Shown: positions 13,001-24,600 of the stretch, piece by piece
Numbering within the stretch: the first letter of the stretch is position 1
How the letters are laid out: each line of letters opens with the position of its first letter
From: Hypoxylon rubiginosum
Lineage: Eukaryota; Ascomycota; Sordariomycetes; Xylariales; Hypoxylaceae
DNA length: 64,000 nucleotides
Assembly (NCBI GenBank): GCA_902806565.1
Contig: CADCXA010000027.1
Location: forward strand, 558,001-622,000
Direction of reading: 5' to 3'
Translations under genes and position numbers: made by a program
Notes under the pieces: generated by a model
Told to the model about the DNA's origin: nothing
The model's database searches: none
What the model saw: only the letters and a program-made list of their open reading frames with translations

Positions 13001-14159
13001 CGTGACAGGCCGAACGGGCCGCCACTTGGAACAATACGAGCCACACCGTTCGTACCAAGACACCCTTTCGTACTTCGCCAACCTCGTTCTCCTATTCGGT
13101 GTCTCACCTGAGGCACAGTTTAGGCGGCCAATGTGCTTCCTTTTTCTCCACCACTAGCCACAATCGCAACCTCGGCCATCACCAGACGAGAGACGATCAC
13201 CTACCCCAGCCAACCCACGCGGGCTGACGCATGTATGCAACAAAGGTTATCTACAGTATGCTAGTCCCTACTTGCCGAAACATGCATTTGCTTTTTCTAA
13301 CCGTCTGGCGTTATCGTCGTGAAACCCTTTTAAACATTTGTTATCGCTGCCCACCTTGTGTGCCCGTCTAGCGGGCTCTCGCTGAGACGCTCAACACACC
13401 TTCTCACCAAGGAGGCAAACGTGATCAGCCTGAACGTGGTATGGCATCTCGCGGCTATTGGTTTGTGGGTACTTCGATATCGGTAGCCGATAGAAGAAGC
13501 AAAGATAGCACCGCGGAATTCATCCGTGCCGCGTCTTGGGGGGCTGGGGGTATGTCGGGTTTCGACGCAAACTCAGCAACAAACTTCGACATAGGGGTTG
13601 GTGCTCCGAGAACTCCGGCTCCGCTTCTTGCGGAAGAAAAGACGCCATGGCAAACTACGCGTAGGATGTTCTATTGGCAATGCGTAGGTATTGGACGCGG
13701 TAAAGCCACGACGGCTGCAAATTTATAGATTATGCATATATCGCTCTCTGTTGGGCAGCATTGAAACCTTTTCCTAAGCGCCTCCCCAATGAACAAGGAG
13801 ACAGATTACCGGTAATCAATCTTGTTTTATTAACGCCTCACCAAATTCACACTCCGGACAGCGACGGACTGTCGGAATGTCATGGCAAAACGCAAAACAA
13901 GAACCTCAATACACCTACCGATGAAACCCCCAAATGCGAGCATTACGCGCAACCACCCTCAACAAAAATATCCAAAATGGCGTGACTCTTGTCCATCACT
14001 TACCTGTTTTTTTTTCTCTCCTATCTCTCTCCCGCTCGGCGCACATCGCACGTCGCATCCCAAGCTTTTTGTCAGGGGTAAACTTGAGCAAAAATTAGCT
14101 CCCTCCGGCTTAGCAGAGCAAGGGGGAGGGAAAAGGTAGGTACAGAAAAATCCGGATTT

Positions 14160-15060
14160 CTAAACGTCGTCGCGTCTCACGTAATAATAATCCCCCGATA
14201 TCTCCTCGGCCTGCCTGCGCCCCTCGGCCTGGAGGGCGAACCTGACGCGGGTCGCCTCGAGCCTCTCGGCCGCCGTCCGCCGGCTCCGCGCCCCGGCCTC
14301 CTCGGCGCGGCGCCGCACCTCGGGCGGCATGCCCGCCGCCAGCAGGCAGCTGCGCGGCAGCGGGCCGCGCTCCGGCCACACGCCGTAGCGCCGCAGGGCC
14401 GCGTTGATGCCGCGCCACGCGCGCTCCGGGTCGCCGGCGTGCTCGACCGCCATCATGTCGGCGAGCCCGCGCGCCGTCAGCAGCGGCATGCCGCCGTACG
14501 GCAGCTGCGGGCGGCCCGGGTAGCGCACGGCGACGCGGTGCTCTAGGTACCATGCCTCGAAGGCGGCTTTTAGCTCGAAGTCCGCCAGGTCCTCCGGCCG
14601 GAACATGGCGTTCGGCCTTAGGTTTGCTTTCCCTATTTCCTTTTTTTAGTCTACATTGCGCACCAACGCCAAAAAAAAAATCTCTCGATGATCGATAAGC
14701 GGTATATGGTAAGCACAGACGGGCATGAAAGAAGATAGCCACACTGATAGGCTACGTACATATGTTGTGCTCCGGCGCGAAACCGTGTACGTCTAGGAAG
14801 GCCGAGACCGTCTCGGGGGTGATGGTACCCGTATTTTGTGGGTCGAGACGAGCGAAGAATGCGGCTTGTAGGGACTCCATGAGTGGCGTCGCTCTGCCGT
14901 CATGATAGGACAGAGGACCCCATGCTGTTAGCGGTGGTGGCGGTGGTGCGCCATTCTGCTGCTGTTGGCTCTGTCCTGGTCGAGAGGGAAGAGGGGGACC
15001 ACTCAAGGCCCGGAACTCATAACCCGGTGGGCGCGGCGGAATAGGAGGTGGACCACTCAT
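14160..15060 (-). CDS. Conserved fungal protein with degenerate EF-hand-like segment
   Basis: Two exons, 15060-14760 and 14632-14160, with a 127-nt intron (donor GTACGT, acceptor AATAG), encode about 257 residues. The junction rebuilds NIWKANLRPNAMFRPEDL, which supports this acceptor over starting at the internal ATG at 14606. The N-terminal 45 residues are Pro/Gln-rich. Around residues 62-90 a helix-loop-helix contains LDPQNTGTITPE; this resembles an EF-hand loop with the Asp at 73, the Gly and the Ile in place but the last ligand shifted, so calcium binding is doubtful. The C-terminal half is helical and charged, with FELKAAFEAWYLEHRV and an Arg/Glu-rich end. Intact, intron-containing and similar in layout to unnamed proteins I recall from other ascomycetes; molecular function unknown. 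Exon 2 is strikingly G+C-rich compared with exon 1. Confidence 0.8.
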
Positions 15061-18000
15061 CGCTGGCGATGCGATGCACTGAGCAACCTAAGTTATGACG
15101 AAGCAAGGGACTCTAAATCAAAGCCTCCTTACAATTTTACACCTGTAAAATGCGACTACCCCGTCCCCTATATGCTTTTTCTTCCCAACAGTGATCAACA
15201 GGCCCTAGTCCTCAGCTCCCATCCCCGCTACATACACGTCGGTAAAGCTGAACGAATCCCATCCTGTTCATGTTCAGCCGCACCGGACAGTGTGGTGGAG
15301 TTCGGCTAATACTTTCCCTCTTCTCTTAACGCATGATCCAACATGTCACTAACACACATATGTATCTAGGTGAGCTACACGTGCTCCCGCGAGAACGGGT
15401 TCGAGGAATAAGCTAATGAAGAAATAGAAAGGGCGAGCCAGATCTATGATGTCGTTGGGTCCGGACCCCATGGAATCCAAAGGGTCCAGACCGTGCAGTA
15501 AGCCAGAGGGGGCGCTCGACAGCAGTTGGCTGGCACGATGGATAAGGGTCGGGAAAGGTTAGCTTGGCTGACGATGGCTGCATCCGGGCGATTGCCAAGC
15601 CCCCTGGCCCTTAAGGTCGAAGCGGCTTGGATCCCATACGCCTGCAGCCACATGGAGTGGTCTAGACCGCTCCGAGACCTTCGTGAGATGCATTGGCGCC
15701 CGGCGAACCGTCGCACAGGGAAATTGGGGACAGATTTGGGGTAAATTAGATCGAGTTCATTTAAGGATTTGAATGCCGACGCCACATGCCTACCTAGGCA
15801 CCTTATGAAGTAGATGGGGAGTCAATACTTCTACAGTAACAGTAACATGGCGTCCGGTAGACAAATACTCGACTAGGCCGAGAACAGTTGGGCTTTTTGC
15901 CCTGGGTCGTCTATCTATCTCTTTGTCCAAATCAGCTAGATCCAAGGTGACACACATACATGCATCTGCATACTGTGATGTCTCTATGCATCTCCTTATG
16001 GTTCGTGGCTGATTTTGCTCTGTACGAACGGCAAATTCCCGTCCAATATTCCGGGATCTAGCCAGATCTATAGGAAAGCAGAGGGGAGACATACATTAGG
16101 CAATTACAGTAATCTAGATTTTATATCGCCCCCTTACATATAGATGCCCAGGGAGGTAGTAACTCAGCGGCTCCCGGACTCCAGAAGAGTTCATGTTGCA
16201 GCAGTCCAGCCCTGGCGAAAACGCACGACCTCAAACTCGGGGATAACAGGAATCATGGTGGATAGAATAATCATGTTAATACTTTTGGCTAGATGTCCTA
16301 TCAATTTAGATGCTCCAGCGCATCCGTCCGACCTATTTCCCCTTTGGCTTTCCTTAGACTTCCCATTTCCCACGAATGGACTCAAGAGGAGACCACAGGA
16401 GACGAGCCCGGCGGTCATTTAGGAACTATGTAGCTTACCTGCTGTGTAACAAGTTCATGAACTGGAGATTTGTGGCCTGATCCGGAAAACATTTTGCCAT
16501 CGCACGTTTCGACGGAGTCCGCCTAGGTAGGCACCGGTGGCCATGATATGGACGCGGCACTTCATTCAGCCACAAGTCCATGGTATCCGGCTTAGCCCCT
16601 AAGGCTAGAGTGTCAGGAAGTGGCTTTACTTGCCTACCTAGGTACCTAGGTAGAGAATAGACACGAACTTCCTTTAATCATACGTGATACTGGAAGACTT
16701 GCAATTCTCTTCATAGCAGAAATGTGAATCTATATTCAGAGGCAGTAAAATGCCTTCCAGATATGAATATAGAGGATGCATATTGCGCCTTTAGTTCGCA
16801 ATAAATGAACCGGAAAAAGACTAGAAACCCAGTATGCATTGTCAAATCATCTCAAAGAATGGTGTCTCAGTCAAACGTTCGTAGGATCCAAGACATGTAA
16901 CTTATAGCTATAAGACTGACAGTGACCAATGTCCGCATAGGTAACCGGACTTACACTCTGTTTGCTTGAGACTAAATTTGAAAGAATGTTGTTAGACACT
17001 ATGAAAAGGGGGAGGATTTGACAGGTCATAAAAGGAGTCATAATTTGTTATTATTATTTAACATCGTGGCAATGGGGAATGATCCGGCCCTCACAAACCT
17101 CCCAGAAGATATTCGGCATGGAGAGCTTCAACCAAACTATCTAGGAGGTAGGTATTATATCATACAAAAAGAAATCCCATCTCGAATATATCCTACAAAT
17201 CAAACTGTAAAGGTACATATGATAATATTCCAATCGTTCCCGTAAGCTCCTCCTAGTGAGCTTATGTCTAGTGTATGTTATCTGCGGTGCCGTTTAGGTT
17301 ACCATCGGTCCATTCTTATGACGGTCTATGACAATCCTCCAAGTGGACTAAGGTTAATCGAGACTTGATTACCACGGCGCTAAGACGCGGGTCTGGGGTA
17401 GATGTAAGGGCGTTTTCTACGCTGGGAAAAGGAGTCATAATATTCTATAGAGGCATTATATTAGAAGCTTCAAGCTAAGTGAAACTTCCAAGCCTTTAAG
17501 TTATTCCACGTGGGCGATCTTGATCTATAATGCATTAGTAGAATGAGCACAGTAATGAAAACGCATTTATGAGTTGAGTGAAGGAAATGGTAGATTTTCA
17601 TTCTTCCTACCTCAAGGTACACACTTTTTAATCCTATATTGTTGTCATTCCCATTAATGGGGAATTGTGTCCGAGAAGAAGATGACGTACTCTCACTTAG
17701 TGCAGTGGTCAAGCGCTTGGAAGGCTTTCATACTACCGTATAGAGCTAGCTAGTTCGAACCCAGCGGTGAGTGACTACTTCTATTTTTTTGTTCTTGGTG
17801 TTTAACAAGCCTAAAGTAAGTCTCCTATATTTAGCCTGTCGTAAGAAAAAGGAGAGCATAAGTGGTAGTTATAGTAAAATTCATATCCACCTAGGCACCT
17901 AGCATCGCTCCGCCTCTTCTCAAGTTGATCTAGGAGAGTATCGCTACACGCTATAAAGACGTAGCTATATTGGCAGCAAAAGGTTTCATTATGTGCTTAA

Positions 18001-19160
18001 CTTTAAACACTGACGCCAACGAAGCGAGGTGGGATTCGAAAGGAGGATTATAGATTTAGTAGTGTCAGGGGTAGCTATCATATAGTATTAGCATTTTCAG
18101 TAGACATTTTCGATGTAAAAAGATTTTCTGATTTTTCTGATTTTTCTGGATTGAGAGGAAGAGAATACTGCTTCGGTTCCCAAATAGCTCAAATTACGTG
18201 AGTACCTAGGTAAGTATTTGAAACGACGCATCTAGTCGGGCCGAAGGACACCAGTATGCGAACTCGGTGAAGGCTAGGACTAATCACATCTCAAGAACAT
18301 TATCTATTTATTATACATGTAGTGTTCAGGGGTAAAATAGATTATTAGCTATCCTAGAGAAGTGGCCTGATATGATCACAAATCTCGGTGAATGAGTGTC
18401 AGCCGTACCTATTTACTTACCTACCTAAAGTACCTGGGGCACCTCTTAACAATGATGGATGATGATACCGTATCAAAGAAAGTCTGACAAGAAGATATAC
18501 TGGAAGATAGCCGTATAATAAAAGAACTATAGTAAACAGAAACATTGCTATACGTATATAGAAATATTTCTTATGCTATTCGACTTGTTTTCTCTTAACA
18601 GGGGGTAGAACACGAGATAGGGGTAAGGCAGCAGCACACCGTCTCGATTAAACCGACGCCCCCTTCCCCTCTACTCTCCCGTGGGATCACATTGCGTGGC
18701 AACACCTCATCTAGGCTACAATACTACCAGTCTAGCCTTCAGCTGCCTACAAAAATCGCAGCGAGAACGGGGAATCGGCTCACCCCCTAAGACGCCTCGC
18801 CCAGTAACAGAAAAGATCAGCAAGTATAGCATGGAGAAATACGCCTAATATGAAAAATTTTCACGCAGAGAGGACGCTGTTGGTGCAAGGCGATTTAAAT
18901 CCTTGTTAAAAGGGACTGAGAGCAGAGTTGTGACCGTATCTGATGACTGGGTGGTCGCCGTTTGGCCGTCCCAGTTTCGCTTGCCGCCCACCCAGTGAGC
19001 CAACAACCCCCCTCCTCAGAAGGCAGAATCGTGTCGAGCCCTGAGTCCTAGATACATAAAATAGCTCATATTCGGCTTGATAGGATTGGTAGCATTTACT
19101 CTTCACCTTACCCTTTTTCTTCTTCTTCTTTGGGTCTATGAGCTTTCTACGTAGTAAGAG
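15061..19160. other. Gene-poor stretch of about 4.1 kb
   Basis: I see no supportable protein gene. The stretch holds a tRNA-like unit at 17691-17773 and a cluster of CCTAGG-centred palindromes (15793, 16522, 16637, 16645, 17890 and 18205). It also has a three-copy TTTTTCTGA-type repeat near 18122-18150. A+T content rises towards 17-18.6 kb but not to RIP-block levels. Confidence 0.5.
17691..17773 (+). pseudogene. tRNA-like Pol III unit, probably a decayed tRNA or tRNA-derived element
   Basis: The stretch has a complete A-box match (TAGTGCAGTGG, 17698-17708) and a B-box match (GTTCGAACC within 17753-17761), 42 bases apart. A T7 run at 17784-17790 could serve as a Pol III terminator. The D-stem GTGC/GCGC pairs fully with a loop containing GG. 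The T-arm (17749-17765) pairs at four of five positions, and the acceptor strands 17691-17697 and 17766-17772 pair at six of seven including one G-U. The anticodon arm is poor: GGAAG/CTACC pairs at four of five, but around a nine-base loop, so no isotype can be assigned. It could be a pseudogene or the head of a SINE. Confidence 0.4.
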
Positions 19161-20442
19161 ATGGCTCCCAAGAAACGGCCCGCACCAGAGAGAATCGAAT
19201 CCTCCGTGTTTAAGAGGCAACACGAAGAGGAAGATGCCAACATAGTGTTGTCATGCAAGTTCTGCCCTGTGTTGAGTACAGCTAGATATATCGACACACT
19301 GCAGACCGAGGACAAGACCCATCTCCTTGTGCGAGCACTCAGACTACAGGACAGAGCAAGACGAGCAGAACAGATGGACGCATCCAAATTTTGCTTCGAA
19401 GCACACGCGTGGGAAGATGTGTTCGGCTTGATTCAAGACGACCTGACATTACGAATGTAAGTAAGCTCTTGTTGCCGTTAATCTTTTAATCAGTGCAGTG
19501 GCCTCGAGTCTGAGAAATTATTTGCCAAGGTAAGGCGTTCAACTCTCGAGCATGGAACTGATCTGAATTACAGGGACAAGGTACCGTATACCGCATTCGC
19601 AAAAGCACGCAGAACCGGTCGTGTAGAGATGGTACGGCGAACTCCGGACGCAACTCTCGGCCTACGAGCCGACAACGAAGGCGACAGCATACTAGAACCG
19701 TCCCGCCTGAGACGTCTCCGATCCGACACGAAAATCCAGGTCTCCGGAGACCCCGGCGCCAAGCACAAAAGCACAAACGTCCTCTTCCCGTTTGCCGTTT
19801 ACGAGGCCAAGAAGGACGCTGCTTCGGTACACGAGGCAGAGAGGCAAGTTGCTCAGGCCTGTGACCGCTATCTGGGGTTGATAGACAGCGTAGTCCGAGA
19901 TCCTATGGATAGCAGCACGTACCAGCGTCAAACGAGCAGCGAATACCAGATATTCGCATTCACGTCCTGCGGTGCGAACTGGAAGGTGTTCAAAGCAACA
20001 CGAGACGATAAATTCTACGTGAGTATCTAACCTATTGTATCCGGGGTCTGGTGCCGTACTGACATAGCTCAAGTGCTTAGATCCGATCTGGGAGGGTGAT
20101 GTGACGAAGGAGAAAGATGCTACGGGCCTGCTCTGCATTGTTGACCAGATTCAAAAATGGGCAGTGAACACATACCGGCCTTTTATTGTCCAGCATCTGA
20201 AGTGGCGGGAGTGGCTGTCCCAGATCAAGAGGCTAAACTGGAACAGCAAGGGATTCCTCGAGCCTGAGGTGAATGATCCAACATTGGACAACTCGAGGCA
20301 CAAGCATACAAGCGAGACCTATAGGTGCATGACGAGGATCAGGTATGTGGATCGTGAAGAGTGGTGTCGAGAGTCCGTCATGCGCAAGATACGTAGACCA
20401 CATGACGATATTGTCGTGAGACGACGGGTTTGTATCGATTAG
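19161..20442 (+). CDS. PD-(D/E)XK nuclease-like fungal protein
   Basis: Best model is three exons, 19161-19456, 19574-20018 and 20068-20442, encoding about 371 residues. Donors are GTAAGT and GTGAGT; acceptors are TACAG and CATAG. Phases agree throughout. For the first intron a micro-exon ending at the donor near 19530 is also in phase but would need a 37-nt intron. The alternative acceptor at 20073 would drop two residues. The nuclease-fold signature is PDATLG (Asp124) followed after about 50 residues by a hydrophobic strand and VYEAKK (Glu176, Lys178), then a helix AERQVAQACDRYLGL. The spacing fits the D...(E)xK core of restriction-like nucleases. The N-terminus has KKRP...FKRQ, a possible nuclear signal. 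Homologous fungal families are mostly uncharacterised; nuclease activity is inference. The gene lies 1.2 kb from AT block 1. Confidence 0.75.
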
Positions 20443-21640
20443 TTCCTACATGTTCAACTCGACTATATATAGGTAGATAGGTCATATAGAATAAATTTAT
20501 TTCCATGGTTTGATACGATCAATAGCCTCAAAGTGACATACACTAAGATAAGAAATTCTTCTCTGAGGCCTCCTGGAAGTTTATCAGTGGGTGGTGTTCG
20601 CATTGAGCACAAACAGCAAGTCCCTTGTCTAGTAGACAACAGATCTAGCATATTCAACTTGAAGCTACTCTGCGTAAGACGATGAAATGCAAGCAGGTGT
20701 ACGTTGAGGCGAGGCTGTGCAAATTTCGGGACGAAAAAGGAGGCGGCCATGGTGGTCTTGGTTGACTGGCCGCGGATTTGGTCGTGTTAGTTTCACTTGC
20801 CGCTCGCTCGTATGCCTCGTCTGTAAGTCGAATTCTTTCAATTTGGTGTATATAAGGAGAGTGGTCCCGTCCGGATGTGTTTGTTACCAATCATTCTGCA
20901 GACCCGGGATAAAATAGATTGCGAAAATGTTCATAGCATGTACGATGCTGCATTTGATGACACCATCGTCTGTAACGACTTCGTAACGGTAGTCCCAATG
21001 CTGTGGTGTGTTGATATGACCTTCGCGTGTGTTTGGATGTACGTTTTCTGGTTATGTCTGTCCAGCTGTTCTCTCCATAAAAACTCGGAGCGGCCAAAAC
21101 CTTCCACCCGGGAACGATGTGACACTATTCACGTTCCCATTGACCTTGAATGTCTAAGTTGAAAAGCTAGAAATTGCCGTCGATATCCTAAAAGAGGCTA
21201 GGACATTAATGCTTTGCGCCTCATGACCTCGGGGACCCGTTGTGAAAGGTTTATCACTTTCTCGAACGCGAGGTCGCAATCTTCATCTGTGAGGTAGAAT
21301 TTTACGGCGTGACCGGTCATAGTCAATCAGTACCAGCTGATGAAACAGCTCGTGCTACTGTGCGGCCAGGTCTGTTCAAGACCAAGCTCTTGTGCTCGGA
21401 GGTGTACTTCCTCTCCGTAGTTTCGATTTCATTCATGTTAGCCTCATGTATTTGTGTCACCAGCAGGGGAAAGTGACACAAACCGCAGTCCCGTCGAGTC
21501 TGCAAGAAGTGTAGGTAAGCTTAAAATCATGATCCAATGAGTTATCAAGGCCTGTAAAGGGGGGACCCTGAGAACGGTATGTGGGGGCTATGCACCTTAC
21601 CGCATTAGTGGATTAGTGAAGAAATATCTAACATATTCCA
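20443..21640. other. Intergenic region between nuclease-like gene and AT block 1
   Basis: No gene is supported. Short frames on both strands overlap one another and show no motif. The 3' untranslated region of the nuclease-like gene should lie at the left. A+T content climbs abruptly from about 21640. Confidence 0.5.
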
Positions 21641-24600
21641 TTTACCCTCTATTTATACCTTTTAATATAAAGGCCAGTTATTGAAATTCTTAATTACAAG
21701 GCCACCTTTTAAATAATATAATAACCTGGAGTTTATAAAAAGTTAAATTTAATTATATATTTAAAAAATTATACTTTAAAATATATATTTTTTATTTAAT
21801 TTTATAATAAAATTTAATAAAAAATATACCTTATAAATATTATAATTATTATAATTATTTTATATTTTTTAATTAACCTTATTTATTTTATTTTTTATTA
21901 TATAGTTATTGTTTTTTTTTATTTTTAAAAAAATCTTAAATTAAGTTAATTTTATTATATATAATTATTAAAAAAATTATTTTTTAAATATTAATAAGTT
22001 TTATTATTTTTAAATATTATATTTATTTTTATTTTTATTTTTATTTTAATTATTTAAAATTTTTATATTTATATTAATTTTATTTATAATTTATTTTTTA
22101 AATATTAAATTATTATTTTTTTTAATATTAAATTTAAATTTTATTAAATTAAATATTTTTTTTTTTTTAATATTTAAAATTAATAATTATTTATTATAGG
22201 TTTATTTTTTTAAAAGATTTATAATTTTTTATTTTAAGTTTTTAAATATTTAAAGTAAAATAAAATATTTAAATTATTTATTTTTAAGATTATTTAAAAT
22301 TTATTTTTTAAATATTTTTATTAATTATATAAGTTTATTATAAATATTTTTATTAAATATAAAAAAAAAGATATTTAAAGTAAAAAATTAAAATTAAATT
22401 AAAGATTTTATTAAATAAAAATCTTTTTTAAATATTATAATATAAATAAAATAATATTTTTTATATTTATTAAAAAAACTAGGTTTATTATTTATTTATT
22501 TAATATAGTTTATTAAAAATTATCTATAAATTTAATTATTATAATAAATATATTATTTATTTTTAATTTTTATATTATTTATTATTTTATTTATTATTTA
22601 TAAATATTTTTATTATAAAAAGTTATTAAAAAATATATAAATATAAAAATAATAAATATTAGTTTTAAATAAGTTTAATATTTAGTTATTTTAATTTAAA
22701 TAAAATTAAATTTTAATAAAAATATTATTTTAAAAAAAAGCTTAAAAATTATTAACTTTTTTTTATTTTATTAGTATTGTTATAATTTTACCAGTTAATT
22801 AAATACTTAAAATCGCCTTGTATTTTTTAATGTTTTTTTTTACAGTTTTATTATAATAAGGTTTATAAAAATGTAAATAATATTAAAAAATCACGTAAAA
22901 TAAGTTTTATTAAACTATATTAATTATTATTTTTTTTAAAAAATAATAGAAAAAATTAATTAAATTTACGAAGAATTTATTAAACGTGCGTTAAAATATA
23001 GCTAGTTAATTAAAGTTTTTAAAAACTTAAACTTATTTATAGTTTAGTTTTTTTTCCCTAACTAAAAAACAAGTTACATAGTTAGTTTAAAATTATTTAT
23101 AAAAATATAAAGTTTAATATTATATAAATTTAACTTTAAAAAATATAATTAATAAATTTTATTTAAATTAAAATATTATTTATATTTATAATTTATAAGT
23201 TTAATAATTTATTATATTAAATTAATTTATAATATAATTATTAAAATTATTAATATTTATTATTATATGTTAAATAATGATATTTTTAATAATATATATT
23301 AAATATTATTAAATTTAATATTTTTTTTTAGTTTAATTTTAAATATTTATAATATAAGATTTTTATTTAATAAAATTACTTTATTTTTATTAAAATAAAA
23401 GTTTTTTATAAAAAAAATATAAATAATTAATATTATTTAAAATTTATAAAAAAACTTTTTAATATTAAAAAAAATAAAAATAATAACGTTAAATATTATA
23501 ATATAAATAATTATAATTATAATATTAAATTTAATATATTAATTATTTTAAAAGATTTTTTTAAATTTAATAATTATAATAATAAAATTTATATAAAAAC
23601 TTAATTTAAAGATAATTTTTATATTATTATATTAAAAATAAATAAATATATTAAAAATAGAAAATATTATAAATTATATCGTGTAATAAATTTTTTAAAA
23701 AAAATTTAAAATTTAAAAAAAATTTAAAATAATATTAAAAAATAATATAATAATATTAAAAATATATATAAAATATATATAAGTTAAATTAAAATTAATA
23801 AGTTATAAATAAATTTATTATAAAAGATTTTAAATATTTAATATATATATTATATTTTTATAATTATTATTAATTTTTAAAATTTATATTATTATATATT
23901 ATTATTTTAATTGGTAATTATTTTTATATAATAATATTATATATAATTATTTATATTATTTAATAACTTTATTAAGGTTTTTATTTTAAAGTTATTTTAA
24001 ATTTTTTTAATTTAATAAACTTAAGTTTTTAATGATATTTATATTAATATTAATAATAATTATATTAGTATTATTAATATTTATAAATATTTTATGTTAT
24101 TTATATTATTACTTTTAATTTAATATTTTAAAGTGAATTTGTTTAAATTAATCCTTTTTATTTATTATATAATAATATAAAATATACTGGCTTTATAAAA
24201 TAAATAATAATATTTATAATTAATTTTTATAGTTAAATTTTTTTATATTAAATTAATTTTAATTAAAATAATTTTTTTATTACTTGGAAAATAATAACTA
24301 ATATAATATTTTTTAATTTTATTAAAATTTTATTTATATAAATTATTATATTAAAATAATTTATATATTATTAAAAATGGATTTTTATAATTAATTATAA
24401 ATAAATAAAAGTGTAATATAAGTTTTATTAATAAAAGTTATTTTTTATTATTAATTAAATAAAAAGGTTAAAGTTATTTTATTTATTTATATGTTACCGT
24501 TTTTATTTATAAAATAAATAAATAAATATTTTTAATATTAATATATTATTTTTAATGAAAATATTTTATTATAATTTTAATAATTTTAATAAATTAGTTT

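Larger units (their letters stand above)
5327..14159. other. Gene-poor stretch of about 8.8 kb
   Basis: The first 650 bases are the probable promoter and 5' leader of the kinase; on the minus strand they are pyrimidine-rich. The rest holds many short open frames, but none has protein-like composition, a splice-supported extension or a family motif that I recognise. It contains the G-rich tract near 6.1 kb, (GACA)8, (CT)10 and several three-copy short tandem repeats: GATTCATCT-type at 6841-6870, ATTGGAAC at 7939-7962 and AAATCCC near 10203-10225. Base composition is ordinary, so this is not a RIP-degraded block. A non-coding RNA or a small secreted-protein gene could be missed without transcript data. 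Confidence 0.5.

Noticed and set aside
14110..14742. 210-codon minus-strand frame overlapping exon 2 of the EF-hand-like gene
   Set aside because: An out-of-frame Arg/Ala-rich shadow of a G+C-rich exon that runs through the intron; the spliced frame gives the coherent protein.
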